Shown here: positions 1 through 14,475 of the stretch, one piece after another
Numbering within the stretch: position 1 is the stretch's first letter
How the letters are laid out: every line of letters starts with the position of its first letter
Assembly: GCF_001625215.2 (NCBI RefSeq)
Contig: NC_030387.2
Location: 40,137,606 to 40,201,605, forward strand
Direction: 5' to 3'
Length of the DNA stretch: 64,000 nucleotides
Source: Daucus carota subsp. sativus
Taxonomy: Eukaryota; Streptophyta; Magnoliopsida; Apiales; Apiaceae
Translations under genes and position numbers: made by a program
The notes under the pieces: model-generated
Told to the model about the DNA's origin: nothing
Database searches by the model: none
Seen by the model: the letters and a program-made list of their open reading frames with translations, nothing else

Positions 1-2908
<2,908 letters not shown>

Positions 2909-4455
2909 ATGCAGTGCGCTTCTATTCTCTTCCCTCTTCCTCTCCTTAGGTAAAGCTGCTAGAGGGTCCGGGACAGTAGGTAATTTAGCTTTTGTTAGAA
3001 TTACAGTTTAGGTTTTAGCCGAGGGTAGCTGTAATATGTCACACCTGTAAGTGTAAATATAACTGCAGCTTGTAATTTTGCATTCTATTATAATTACCCA
3101 TCAGGAAATCTTCACTTCACATAAACAGAACTAGTTCAAAAATCTTACTATGGCAAAGCATGAAAGTCCAGCATTCGCAGTTCAGGCTCTTGTTTCTGTT
3201 ATTGACGAGTATAATTCCGAGACTTGCTTAGGCTCTCATTGAAACCTAAGCTTGTCTCGAATCTACTTTTAATGGAAAAAGATTCCTAAGAGATGATTGT
3301 TGGACGGGATGGGATGGGACTTCAACAATAAAATCAATAAGATGAGAGGTGGATGAAAAAGAGTAAAATGCTTGCAAAAGACAGCAATGATAGAAAGGAA
3401 TGATCATTATTCACAAAACAAATAGGAAGATATGAAAACTACTTTGGCTTGATGGAAAACAGATGACTTGACAGCAATAATAAATCTAATTATGTAGATG
3501 CCCTTTTCTTTTTCAAAAGCTTCTGCAGTAACTTTAGCCCAGAGTACCACGATTAACATGCTTAGAATGCATAAACTAAAACCGACAAAATTTATCATCA
3601 TCATTAAATATTTTACTTCTAAAAACAACTAATACATACATATGAACTGCAGCAGGAATCCGTGTAGAATTAGCCAGTGGCAAGTAATCATCGCATGCTC
3701 TATCCTGCTATGAATGTGTCTGTATAACCTTGTCTAAAGAGTTGTTCTGACCAGATATATTAAACATACCCCCCCCCCCCCCCCCCCCCCCCCCCTCCCA
3801 CGCAGAACATCAGAAGTCTTGCCTGAGTGTTCTATTTACATTACGACAGTCTAGTCAGTCTAGTTCACAACAAAATAAATCTTGAGGGTGTGTCCAATCT
3901 TACTTCTTAATCTTTGGGGTGATCATTGCATAAATAAAGGGAGTAACCTTTAAATTGCCGTTCTATAAAAGAAACAAGTAGCCATAAACAAGAAAATACA
4001 ATGAAGTGTGCAAACAATGAATGTTACAAGGAAGTTCATAAAAATCACTTAAATAGGCCCGAATTAGATAAATCTCACTAGTTCATCCAAACATAAGCCA
4101 GAGCAACATTTCACAATATCTAAATCTCGAGCATCAATGTTGTGACAATCAGACGAATACATTTGCCACAAGAAACATCCGGAAATGCTAATTGTGGCAG
4201 AATCTAAATCCTGCTTCCTTTTACAAACGCACACATAACTAAGCCCCTAACACTTTCAATGGCCAACATACAAGGAACAAAATTCTTTAAGATTATGTTA
4301 GTAAAGTTATAACTATTTACCAAAAACAGCATCATTGACAATGAGTAACATTAGATTTATAAACTCCAATAAAAAACAAAGACTACTAATCTAAAATAAA
4401 ATACACTAAAAAGTTCAAACCAGTTCCGACAATCTGTCTTCCCTTCCCATCCAGC
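2909..4455. other. LCB2 3' flank and intergenic spacer with a 27-base C tract
   Basis: This holds the probable LCB2 3' UTR followed by the 3' flank of the convergent SAM-domain gene. The one striking feature is an uninterrupted run of 27 C residues at 3769-3795. I saw no supported coding region. Confidence 0.6.
3769..3795. repeat. Poly-C homopolymer (27 C)
   Basis: A perfect mononucleotide run of 27 cytosines ends at the T at 3796. Such a tract is a candidate for length variation or assembly error, and its G-rich complement could form quadruplex structures. Confidence 0.95.
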
Positions 4456-5232
4456 TCACGAAAAATTCTTCCCAAGCCTCTGAATCGACGAAAACATCTT
4501 CCGCCTCGACCCAACTGCATTGATCCCCATATCCTTCAAATCCTCTAATGTCAACATTGGCAAAACCTCATCATCCACCTCATGAATTTCAAAAACCGGG
4601 GCGTACCGTCCTAGCCCTAACTCATTCAACCAAACCCTAACCCCATTCCTCTCCCCATTACAATTCCCCCAATTCTCCTCCTCCTGTCTCCTAACCTCAT
4701 CCATCGAATCACCACCACCATCACCGCGACTAATCCCCTTCCTTGGACTCTCCGAATCATCGACATCCCTAAACCCCTCTCCCCCATCATCACTAAACTT
4801 ATCCAATTCATCACCTTCTCCACCATCATCACCCATTTTCGACACCCAATTAGACCTAATTCTCTTAATCCCCCCACCCGACCGCTTCTTCGACATAAAG
4901 TCCCCGACTTTCCAGCTCCCAATCGCAACCCCATCCAAATTTCCCTCTCTATCATCACCATCTAGGGTTTCTTGGCCCTCAAAGCCGCTCAAATTCAATA
5001 AAGCTCGAGTCTTTGAGCCTTCAGTAGCTCTATTAACTTGATTTCTCCACTGAAACTTGCTGGATCTTCGGAGATTGAGGTGAGAATCGAAGGACTGGTC
5101 GCCGCCAATGTCGCCTAGTCGGACGCTGGGCCGGCGTTGGCGCTTGGCTCCGACGTTTTCGGCGGAAGTTACGGCCAGAGTTGCGGCGGCGGCGCCGTTG
5201 AGTTGGGGCTCCGGGAGCTGTAACTCGGTCAT
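4456..5232 (-). CDS. SAM (sterile alpha motif) domain protein, intronless
   Basis: An uninterrupted 258-codon frame runs from ATG at 5232 to TGA at 4456. The C-terminal part (about residues 197-256) is a SAM domain. It has the typical pattern VRVWLNELGLGRYAPVFEIH, then LPMLTLEDLKDMGI, then GSRRKMFSSIQRL. SAM domains mediate protein-protein or RNA contacts. The first ~190 residues are low-complexity: a basic patch (AKRQRRPSVRLGDIGGDQ), glycine/aspartate-rich stretches and serines, probably disordered. This fits a family of small plant SAM proteins whose role is not firmly established. It converges with LCB2 across a 1.5-kb spacer. A second long frame on this strand (4626-4961) is only a shadow of the same GA-rich sequence. 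Confidence 0.85.
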   Translation of the reverse strand: MTELQLPEPQLNGAAAATLAVTSAENVGAKRQRRPSVRLGDIGGDQSFDSHLNLRRSSKFQWRNQVNRATEGSKTRALLNLSGFEGQETLDGDDREGNLDGVAIGSWKVGDFMSKKRSGGGIKRIRSNWVSKMGDDGGEGDELDKFSDDGGEGFRDVDDSESPRKGISRGDGGGDSMDEVRRQEEENWGNCNGERNGVRVWLNELGLGRYAPVFEIHEVDDEVLPMLTLEDLKDMGINAVGSRRKMFSSIQRLGKNFS

Positions 5233-5531
5233 TTCTGAGTTTACTGAGTTGAGGACGAGTTGAAACAGTTGTGTAATAATACTGAGTGAGTGTATGTTTC
5301 TTTATTTGGACATGTGGAGTGAAGACTGAGACTTGAGATAAGTGAAGCATACGAGGGAAATACAATGCCTAGCTATAATCCACAATTATAATTTATATTT
5401 TGAGTTCACATTTGTACGATAAATTTATATTTGCTACCCATCTCTTCAATAATGCAACCAGCACCCGGATTTAAAAGCGAAGTTTCTGGCTTTGAAAGTC
5501 GAAACAGCTTATTTTATAAGTCAATTCTCGA

Positions 5532-5766
5532 GACCGTTTGGGTAAATTTAAAATAAGTGTTTTTTGCTTAAAGTATAGAAGTTGAATAAAAATTAGAAGT
5601 AAATTAAGATTTATAAGTGATTATAGTGTTTGGGAAAGAAGTAAAATCCTTATACAGATTCTCAACTTTTTATAAGTAATTCTGACTTTTTACACAAACG
5701 AAACGGATAAGTGTTTCTAATTTATAAATCCGGGACTGGGCTTAAAAGCCGGAGCCAAACACCACC
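5532..5766. mobile_element. hAT-like MITE, family also at 8881-9047 and 24249-24465
   Basis: The element begins GACCGTTTGGGTAAA and ends GAGCCAAACACCACC. Its interior (AAATAAGTGTTTTTTG, GGATTTATAAGTGAT-like, TTTTTATAAG) matches the inverted copy at 24249-24465 over its length and a shorter copy at 8881-9047. Termini with TTTGG/CCAAA and no coding capacity suit plant hAT-derived MITEs. I could not define a target duplication. Confidence 0.6.
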
Positions 5767-6805
5767 TTCGAAATATAAAACTAAAATTCGAGAAGTTGAA
5801 AGTTTTATCTCTGTAATGACTTTTTCTATATCGTATTATTATTGTATTAATTAATAACTTTTGTATTTATAAATTAAGAAATTTAAGAAATTTATAGAAA
5901 CACATAAATTAAAAATTATTTTTCACTTATAAATAATCTTTTATTAAAATATTACTTTTAATTAGGTTAAACGACCACACGTCCAGCATGCAAGTAATTT
6001 AATTTTTACCACGGGCGTTAGTTCAATAGTTAAAATTTAACATTCTTTAATTTTTTTCTGAGAAAAATTTAACATGAACACTTCTATTTAAAATAACGCT
6101 GAACTACTCAGGTAATGAGATGTTGCTGCTGGTAGCCTGGTACCATGACTTTGCAGTTCAATTGAAACTGGTCCTTGGATTTCATCAATAAAACATGATA
6201 AATGATTCTTAATTACTAGGTGGCGATGCTGTAGTGCTATTGCCAGAGATTTTGTTCGCTGGAGCCTGGAGGGCTAAGAAAGCATGTGTTTTATCAGCTG
6301 TTTTGTCTTTGGGACTTTGAGAGGCACGGACGGATCCAAGAGAACTTGTAAGAAATCTTTTATGTATTTCAAAAAAATTCATATATAAATTAAAGAAATT
6401 GACAAAACTTAAATATTATTAGACTACTTTCTAAAAAATCATTATTATTAAATTTGTGACATTGAATCTATTATACAAAAGATTATATTATAATAAAGAC
6501 GCAAAAAAAATCTATCAAAACTGTTTAAAATGAGAATATTAAATCTCTCCGTATCAATTCAGATCATGTTTTACAAATCCGGTCACATTTTCTTTTGCAT
6601 CTCTGCATGATCTCACATGGTTACAATTACATGGATTGTCATGATTCATGAATGTTAGTGAATTTAAACTGTATTTTATCATCAAAATTTAATATTATAA
6701 ACTTTACTGCTCCCGATTTCTTTTATACAGAAAATGGTTTGATTTTTCAAAACACACTTTTAAGTATCTTGACTATCTATGATAAGTTATTATATTTTAA
6801 TTATT

Positions 6806-7068
6806 ATTTCTCTCCGTTCCTTCCATTTCTTTATACTTTCTTTTTTGGAATGTCTCATCTAATTCTTTGCATTTCAAAATTTACCAAATATAGTTAATAG
6901 GTCACGCCACTTCTCCACTTTTATTTCTTTTTCACACTACTTTTACTCCACTATCTTCTTTTTATACCTTAAAAATCAATAGGTCCCACCACTTTACCCA
7001 CTTTTCTTCCATATTTCTTAACCTCCGTGCCCAATCCATTCGATAAGAAATGAGAGAGACGGAGGGAG
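6806..7068 (-). mobile_element. Stowaway-type MITE, full family member
   Basis: This ends in GACGGAGGGAG followed by TA (7069-7070). Along the reverse strand it matches the copies at 15023-15301 and 17256-17535, including the shared GTCCCACCACTTT and CCGTGCCCAATCCATTCGAT-like blocks. Its left terminus is degenerate (TCTCCGTTCC). Confidence 0.75.
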
Positions 7069-7899
7069 TATAATTCATAATAATATTAAAAATATTATTT
7101 TTTCAGATTATATAATTCTTATTCATAATCCAATTTTAATATTTTTATCTGTAAATAAGCTTCAATCTACCACGCTCATAACTACACTGAATCAGGTGCT
7201 ACCAGAAAACAGGTGATAACAGAATTCCAAGAAAAGTAGAGTAAACCTCATCAGAAGCAATGGACGTGCTTAATTTGCCTTCAAAAGAAATAAAAAATTC
7301 ACTCTTGTACATTAAACATACTTAAGCATTCAACCATCTCAGCTGCCTAGCTAGAGAGGCTGGTTTACATATATGCATGATTCATCATTGTGATTCAACA
7401 ACATTAGTATACAAATTTGATTATTTGGAAGCTAGCTAGATGGCTAGCTTTTAGAATTTGCACTCCATGCAAATGAATGACTAAATGAGCCATGAAAGCA
7501 TAAAAACAAGCTGACCAGACTGGGTGCATGCCTGGGATTCTTCACAAATTTGGGGTTTAATTTATTCGGTTTCAAATTGTATTTTGTCTTCGATCCTCGT
7601 ACTCCTAATTTGCAGTGGTTTTCTTCTGTTTCATATGATGAAAGAACTCTTCGATCTTCAGAGATATCAAACACTTGCTGTTGAGGCCATATATAAGAAT
7701 TAGTATAGGAAAATTAAGGTGTTGCTGGCACTGTTTTCTGTTTTTTTTTTTTTGAATTTTCCGGAACAACATTTTCATGTTTTCTGGTTTTGAAAATTGA
7801 AAATAGTTTTTTAGTTATGAAGTCAAAAGTATGAATGTATGATTAATTTGTTGTGATCTCAAGAGATTTAGGGCTGCTATAGGTTACCTGCAGATGCTT

Positions 7900-10800
7900 C
7901 TAATGCAAATGAAGAGACGATATGTTGGCGAAACCAGAATGAGACTGAGGCTGATATGTGAAGACATGTTAGTAACGAGTAATTAATGTTACTATGTGCT
8001 TGTTTGAAAAAAGATCGAGAAATAATGCTGTTGTCCAGAGTTTGACTGGACTTTCTGTTCTTCTGTTGTCGTTTTGACTTTTTATGTGTAATTTAAGATG
8101 TATATATCGAATTTACAGTATATTATCTTTTAAAAAAATCTTATATTTTTATTCAAAAGAAAATTGAAAAATAATGAGTAAACAAATAATTTTTGCAAAT
8201 CAAATCACATGGAAAAAAACAAAACGACATGAATTTTGAAAAGAGAGAGTATATATTATGTAACTAAAAAATATTAAAAAAATTATATCATTATAAAGTA
8301 CATGCAATTTAAGCTAAAATATAATTTCAATTTTTTAAAATAATAAAATATTTATTCTTAAATTTTTGCTAAAAAATAGTCAATTTGACTTCAAAAATGG
8401 ACAACTAAAAAGACACTGAGGATACCCAGAATCTTCAAATGATTAAGTCAAGTTTTTTGGTTTTTTTTTTTGACGGATAAGTCAAGGTTAATTAATTGTA
8501 AATGAATGTGGAATAGATCTGCTACCTGGTACTGAGACATGATAGTTGGCATCTGGGCCGCCTGTTGAATAAAAGTCGAAGTGTCAATAAGTGAGTAGTC
8601 ATCAGTTGTGTACGTTTTAAATATGCTGTTTGCGGCCTGGCAATGGTTCTGTTCTTCACAAAATGAATAGCCATCAGATGTGTTGAATATGTCATTTGTG
8701 GCCTGGATATGGTTTTGTAGTTGCACGGATGGCTCGTTTGTTGCTTCCAAGCTAATCAGTCTCTGCAATTCGTAATCTCATGCATGTTAACACACGGATG
8801 TGATCAGGGGCGGAGCTATGGCCAGGCCAGGACCTGCCTTGGCCCCTCTCAAATTTCTATAAGTATTTGTTGTATATTTGGGTCGTTTGGATAAAATTAA
8901 AAAAAATGTTTTTTATAATTTTAGTAGACTAAAAGTCAGAAGTAAATTAAAATTTGTAATTGATTAAACTATTTTTGAGAAAGGACAAAAATTAGCATTA
9001 TCAATTTTTTCTAAGTGCTTCTGACTTTTTACAAACACCAGTTACGTACACCCTCTGTTTCAAAATAATTGTCGCTCGACACTTTTCACGTAATTTGAGA
9101 TAAAAAAAACACATTTCTACATATTGCTTTTCAAATAATTTTTTTCTGAATAAAAATTTAACATCTATATTTATATTCAGAAAAGGAAAATTTAAAATAG
9201 ACACTTATTTTGAGACAGAGAGAATATACATGTTGCGTATATATATAACGATCTTATACAAAGTATCATGGAAAATATCTGTTCTACTTTAAATTTTTAT
9301 CATAGTTATGTATAAAATTTAATTTTAATATAGAATATTAATCATATATAACATATACAAACAATTTAACACACAAATATTAATCATCATAATTTGATTA
9401 ATAGTGAGATTGATACATGTATTTTGTGTATATATATAATTGTACTCTTGCTAGACCTGCATAGGGCGATTGTCGAATGGACTCACGATACTTATCCTAA
9501 ATTATGTCCCAAATTTTTTTTCTAAATAACATGTCAAAATTGAATTTTTCTAATTTCTGTTACTGACCTCGTTTTGTATCGCTGGTTCGACCACAAACGC
9601 ACTGGAGTTCATTCCATAAGCATAGTCATTAAACATGGGATCAGACGAAGCAATCCTCAATGACAGGAACTGATCCATAAATAAATCGATTCAAAGATTA
9701 ATTTAAGATTAATTTTGTATAACCTTCTTTTAACAAAACACATTCAATATAATAAGTACAATTCTGAATATCATGTTCAGGTTCGAGATTAAGCAACTTA
9801 TTACCTCGATTTGATTTTGTAAAGTCTGCACATAATTAATAACATGGTCCAGCATAACAGCTTTACCCGCAATCTATTATAAAAAAAATTGTCAATAAAT
9901 TGTATTTTTCAGATATATGAAAACATCTGGTAGCTTATCATCACCATAATATTAAAAATAAAATTATTTAATCAACATATGTGTATCCAGATAAACACCT
10001 TATCACAACCAGGTACAAGAGCTTGCAGTAGCTCCATCCTCTCCCTGATTTGCTCTCTCCTGACCTGAAATGAAGAATTCAAGATTACTTAATAAACGAT
10101 ATCAACAACTTGTATAATGCAGGAAATTGTTCTAAAAAATTTCAGGCCTAAATATTTAACTCGACTCGAATTTTATAAATTTAAGTTGATAGTATTTAAG
10201 TTATGTTAAACGTGCAATTAAAAATGTTTAACTCGAACTCGAACATGATAAAAGACGAGTTATGGGGTAATCTGTGTAATTCTAACTCGGCTTAAGTACT
10301 CTTTTTAAAACTTATGTTTACTACTAGCTAATGTAATATATGATTTTACTATGAATAACATAGTTATTTAACCTGTTTTACTCATTATTTATTTATATTT
10401 TACATGCACTTATCTACGTGGCTATTCAAAATGAGATGCTAAATAGTACTGTTCCTATCTTTTACATAAATTGAATATTTGAAACTTTAAATATATTTAT
10501 GCATCACACTATATATTAAAAAAAGTTATTTCAATTAAAAATAAATTTTCAATTAGTTTGAGTACTAACTAGTTTTCAAATTATTTTATTTCGAATAAAT
10601 AAGTGATACCGCTCATTATATATACTGATCACCGGGTGAAGTGAATGACATTTACTGGATTACGGTCTAGGTTTTATGCGTCAATTATTTATCAGGTGAT
10701 CGAATTTCTATTTTTACTATTTAAAACATGACCCGATTCGAACACAACCTACAGGCTACAGTACCCCAAAATAAACAGCCCTCGCTCTGGCTTAATTCTG

Positions 10801-12060
10801 CATGTGAACAAAGCAGTAGGCCAGTAGATGCAACTAAAATATACATCCTCTATATCTATCCGGGGGAGGAGTATATGCGGCGGACGAAGTCTCTGTCCAA
10901 GAATCTTGTAAAATATAATTTTATAAATTTATTTTAAATAAAAATTTTAGATAACATTATCAATTAATAAAAAACCTGGATAGAAAAATGAGTGATACTA
11001 AATAAAAAAAATTGTATAGAAGTGAGTGGCAGCTGAAAGAGCATTTTTTTTGTCAAATTTTCAGATGGAATATATACGATAACCCTAGCTCAGCACACAT
11101 CAACGTTGCTAGCTGGCTGTCTCCTGCAACACTCCCACTGTTGCAGGAGCTTGTGTTTTGGGTACAAGTCATACTCTGAAAGAGTTCCACATATATTTCA
11201 AATTTGAAAATGACCGAGAAATTAAGAGAAGAAAATGTGTACCCTTTCAGCGAGACTGTGACTGTCTGTAGCTTGCCCCCTCCTTGCTCTAACATAAACA
11301 TATCCAGTCGGAGCTGAATTTCTTCTTCCTTCTGCACCACAACTTTTCTTCTTCTTCTTCTTATCATTATCCGCAGATCTTCGACCCCTCCGCTTATCCT
11401 GCTTCACTTCTGTTCTCAGACTGATACTACCTTCGTCAACATTGTCACTACTAGTTTCATTCTTCGGCTTCTTGCCTTTCACCTGCACATTAACATCTTA
11501 CTATCCTTTCAGCAAGACTGTGACTGTCTGTAGTGACAGTTCTGCGTCTTACTATCCTCAAACATTTTGTTTAGGACCAGTTAAGCAAAAGAAATATAAT
11601 TAATTAAATTTATTAATCAATACCACTACAACAACTGGCCTTTTTACGAAAGAAATTAAGCCTTAATTCTGTCGTATATAAGTTTAGGCGCGCAAGAGAT
11701 TCGTCATAAGTTATCCATTGTAAATAACTGACTTGTAGTGTATAAAATAATCACCTTGGAGTGAGGTTGTTGGAAATTGTTCTTCCTCTTCGCCATGGGA
11801 TTAGTTACTTGTTCATACTTAGCACTCACCGGAGATGAACTAGAATTACGAATGCTTGTGCTAATTTTTGTCATAATATTGCTATCAGTGCTTGTATTCG
11901 CAGAGGACAAGACCTCCGCCGTCGGATCAGCTTGATCATGTGGAGAAAGGTAGGGTTTGTAAAAATCATGCACTGATTGATCTGTAGTATCAGAAATCAA
12001 GAACATGAGAGAAGAGTCGAGACGAAAAGAATTGTGTTTGTCATATGAAAAGGCTGCCAT
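7900..12060 (-). CDS. bHLH transcription factor, copy A (BEE/CIB-type, group XII)
   Basis: Seven exons join in frame: 12060-11755, 11482-11243, 10064-9999, 9873-9805, 9669-9568, 8762-8526, 7950-7900, giving 356 residues. The DNA-binding region spans residues ~160-227. The basic part is [20 protein letters not shown], which carries the His-Glu-Arg E-box contacts. Helix 1 and loop are ERMELLQALVPGCDK, and helix 2 is KAVMLDHVINYVQTLQNQIE. The family acts in brassinosteroid and light signalling; that role is inferred from family only. An Asn-rich tail follows with two NDIFNT/NSIFKT repeats. The last exon encodes only PQSHSGFANISSLHLH and lacks the LLW...Q block found in copy B, so the C-terminus is shortened by about 23 residues. 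The intron 11754-11483 holds a CACTA-like insertion. A TATA box lies about 85 bases upstream. Intron positions are identical to copy B. Confidence 0.9.
8881..9047. mobile_element. Partial hAT-like MITE in a bHLH copy A intron
   Basis: GGTCGTTTGGATAAAA at the left and TTCTGACTTTTTACAAACACC at the right match the element at 5532-5766, as does the AGTCAGAAGTAAATTAAAAT interior. It lies in the intron between exons 6 and 5 of the bHLH gene and directly abuts another MITE at 9050. Confidence 0.5.
9050..9224. mobile_element. Stowaway-like MITE in a bHLH copy A intron
   Basis: CACCCTCTGTTTCAAAATAA at the left pairs imperfectly with TTATTTTGAGACAGAGAGAA at the right, and both ends are flanked by TA. 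It is a diverged member of the CTCCCTCCGT class. Confidence 0.55.
11624..11740. mobile_element. CACTA-like mini-element in the first intron of bHLH copy A
   Basis: This 117-bp block starts CACTACAACAACTGGCC and ends AACTGACTTGTAGTG, giving the CACTACA...TGTAGTG termini typical of CACTA (CMC) elements. Flanking triplets are TAC and TAT, an imperfect 3-bp target duplication. It has no coding capacity. Confidence 0.55.
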
Positions 12061-12142
12061 TTTTTAGTTATGAAAGGTTTCACTGACAAGAGAGATGCAG
12101 AAAGAGAGATTATATGGTAGGGAGATTGAAGCGCGCGCAGGT

Positions 12143-12153
12143 TATATTTATAG
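12143..12153 (-). promoter_or_regulatory. TATA box of bHLH copy A
   Basis: Read on the minus strand this is CTATAAATATA, 83-93 bases upstream of the ATG at 12060. The same motif with similar flanks occurs at the same distance from the start of copy B. Confidence 0.6.
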
Positions 12154-12619
12154 TAGTTGCACTAGTCCAGTAGTCCTGTGGCTGCACAGAGTATCCAAGA
12201 TTGGACAGGAGATATCAAACATCGAATTTTATTGATTTTTGAGTTTGATGTCAAATTCATTAATATTCAATTTAGAACCGCATCGTATATCCCAACTTAT
12301 AAACTCATTAAGTGATACCCATTTGTATTATTTAAAATGTTTATAATAATTATATGTGTGTGTATATTAAAATTTCAAAACTATTTTAATAAAATTACTT
12401 CATATTTACTTAGTAACATGTGATATATATATATATATATTTATACTAGCCTTTAACCCGTGCGAAGTACGGGCGGGTATATAATTCGTAATTTATTATT
12501 TATAATTTAAATTTTAACATCATTTTATTAGTATTTTAGTATTAATGGATTGAATTTTAATTGAATTATATTATTCAACTGACTATATTTTCTTCCGATT
12601 ACTTAAAAATGGACAAACC

Positions 12620-12665
<46 letters not shown>

Positions 12666-12669
<4 letters not shown>

Positions 12670-13221
12670 GATTTTAGTACATTTAATCCGAATTTAGTAC
12701 ACGTAGATTTAAAAATAAAAAAAATCAGAAAATTTTAATCTTTTCCAAACGTAGCCGATCGTGTAATACCTTTGAAAGATTCAGTAATCTGATAATCAAA
12801 TTTCAACATAATTTTGTAATCTTGATTTTTTTGACAATAATAACTTTTAAGATTAGAGTTAGAAAGAGTTATGTAATGGTTATATTGAAATAGAACATGT
12901 TAAAGTTAAAAAGAGTTATATGAATGTTCTTGTTAAAAAAAAGATATTCAAAATTGTATATTTATAATTTTATTTATAATATCATTATAATTTTTTTTAA
13001 TGAAATATTATATGATAATGTATTGTTATGAGTGTTTTTAGTATTTGAAACTGTTTATAATACGAATAGACTCCACTACTTGTAGTATCAAAAGGAGAGT
13101 ACCAAACCAAAAAATATAACTAAAACCTAGGACTACAAATTATACCCATTAGAATTTTCTTATTTTTTTTATTTTTAAATCTACGTGTACTAAATTCGGA
13201 TTAAATGTATTAAAATCCTAA
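12666..13221. mobile_element. MITE-like element with ~70-bp terminal inverted repeats
   Basis: The left end reads TTAGGATTTTAGTACATTTA and continues through CGAATTTAGTACACGTAGAT. The right end is its near-perfect reverse complement, ending ATTAAATGTATTAAAATCCTAA. The element sits inside TA-dinucleotide repeats, so the target duplication cannot be resolved. A second copy (13981-14475) shares the left end and body but lacks the right arm. Confidence 0.7.
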
Positions 13222-13243
13222 TATATATATATATATAGAGAGA

Positions 13244-13909
13244 GAGTGTTTTACTCCAATAGAAACCTCCTTAGTCTAGAAACTAAAAACCAAGCTGAAA
13301 TATCACTAAATCCTAAAGCAAATACCACTAAATTCTGAAACAACCCCATCTCCACCTCCATCTTCACCAACCCCACCTCCACATCCGCCACTGCCACCAC
13401 CTCCGTCTCACCTCCTCCATAACCACCACCACCACCTCTATGCCGCCCCCCTCCATCTCCACCTCCATTATTTCTCTAACAACACAATCTCCACCTCCAT
13501 CTTCACCAACCCCATCTTGGTCGCTGCTTCAACCTTCTTCAGCCCCGTTCATACTTCTTTCTCCACCTCGGCTCAACTTCAAAATGCGGCGGAGCTGCCA
13601 CTATTCCGGCAACGCTCCAACCCCCTACTTCAAGCCACCCACACCTTCGCTACAATCATCCTTCCTCCATCTCCACCTTCACCTCCACCATCTCCACCAT
13701 CTGAATCGAAAACGTGAACAGATCTGGAGATTTGAGCAGTTTTTGGAATATATATGGAGATTCTGGGCTGTTTCTGCAAGCTTTCACTAATTCTTGCAAC
13801 ACTGATCACTAAATCCTAAAGAGAATATCACTAAATTGTACTGCGAATATCACTAACTTGTATTGGTTTCTAGTTTTTATTTTAAAAGTGGTTTCTATTT
13901 GATCATGAG

Positions 13910-13911
<2 letters not shown>
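13244..13911. repeat. Repeat with inverted ends and a CCACCTCCA-rich core
   Basis: GTTTTACTCCAATAGAAACC near the left is partly matched in inverse by GGTTTCTATTTGATCATGAG at the right, with TAGAAACTAAAAACCAA / TTGGTTTCTAGTTTTTA just inside. Subterminal motifs ATCACTAAATCCTAAAG occur near both ends in the same direction. The 13340-13700 core is strongly C-rich and yields a proline/serine-rich 116-codon frame that I do not regard as a gene. Confidence 0.5.

Positions 13912-13981
<70 letters not shown>
13912..13981. repeat. (TA)n microsatellite, ~35 units
   Basis: A perfect TA dinucleotide run. A shorter run of the same kind lies at 12621-12666. Both abut the left ends of the paired repeat copies. 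Confidence 0.95.
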
Positions 13982-13983
<2 letters not shown>

Positions 13984-14475
13984 GATTTTAGTACATTTAA
14001 TCCGAATTTAGTACACGTAGATTTAAAAATAAAAAAATCAGAAAATTCTAATCTTTTCCAAATGTAGCCGATCGTGTAATACCTTTGAAAGATTCAGTAA
14101 TCTGATAATCAAATTTCAACATAATTTTGTAATCTTGATTTTTTTGACAACAATAACTTTTAAGATTAGAGTTAGAAAGAGTTATGTAATGGTTATATTG
14201 AAATAGAACACGTTAAAGTTAAAAAGAGTTATATGAATGTTTTTGTTAAAAAAAAAGATATTCAAAATTGTATATTTATAATTTTATTTATAATATCATT
14301 ATAATTTTTTTAATGAAATATTATATGATAATGTATTATTATGAGTGTTTTTAGTATTTGAAACTGTTTATAATACTAATAGACTCCACATTTGTAGACT
14401 TGTAGTACCAAAAGGAGATCAGTATCAAACCAAAAAATATAACTAAAACCTAGGACTACAAATTATACCCATGTT
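13981..14475. repeat. Second copy of the 12666 element body, missing its right inverted arm
   Basis: This is nearly identical to 12666-13149 (TAGCCGATCGTGTAATACCT, GTTAGAAAGAGTTATGTAAT and many other blocks). At ACAAATTATACCCAT the two copies diverge: copy 1 enters its right inverted repeat, while copy 2 enters the Helitron 5' end. Confidence 0.75.

Larger units (their letters stand above)
5233..7899. other. Intergenic: SAM-gene promoter side, hAT-like and Stowaway MITEs, bHLH 3' flank
   Basis: This AT-rich spacer contains an hAT-like MITE (5532-5766), a Stowaway copy (6806-7068) and, at 7440-7700, the probable spliced 3' UTR of the bHLH gene. After the bHLH stop, the sequence has a donor-like gtaacc at about 7888-7883. 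No further coding region was seen. Confidence 0.5.

Noticed and set aside
4626..4961. 111-codon minus-strand frame
   Set aside because: It is an alternate frame entirely inside the SAM-domain gene.
10728..10937. Plus-strand 69-codon frame in the bHLH copy A intron
   Set aside because: It lies within an intron of the opposite-strand gene and lacks any domain or splice support.
13440..13790. 116-codon Pro/Ser-rich protein
   Set aside because: It lies inside a repeat, has low complexity, no domain and no splice or promoter support.
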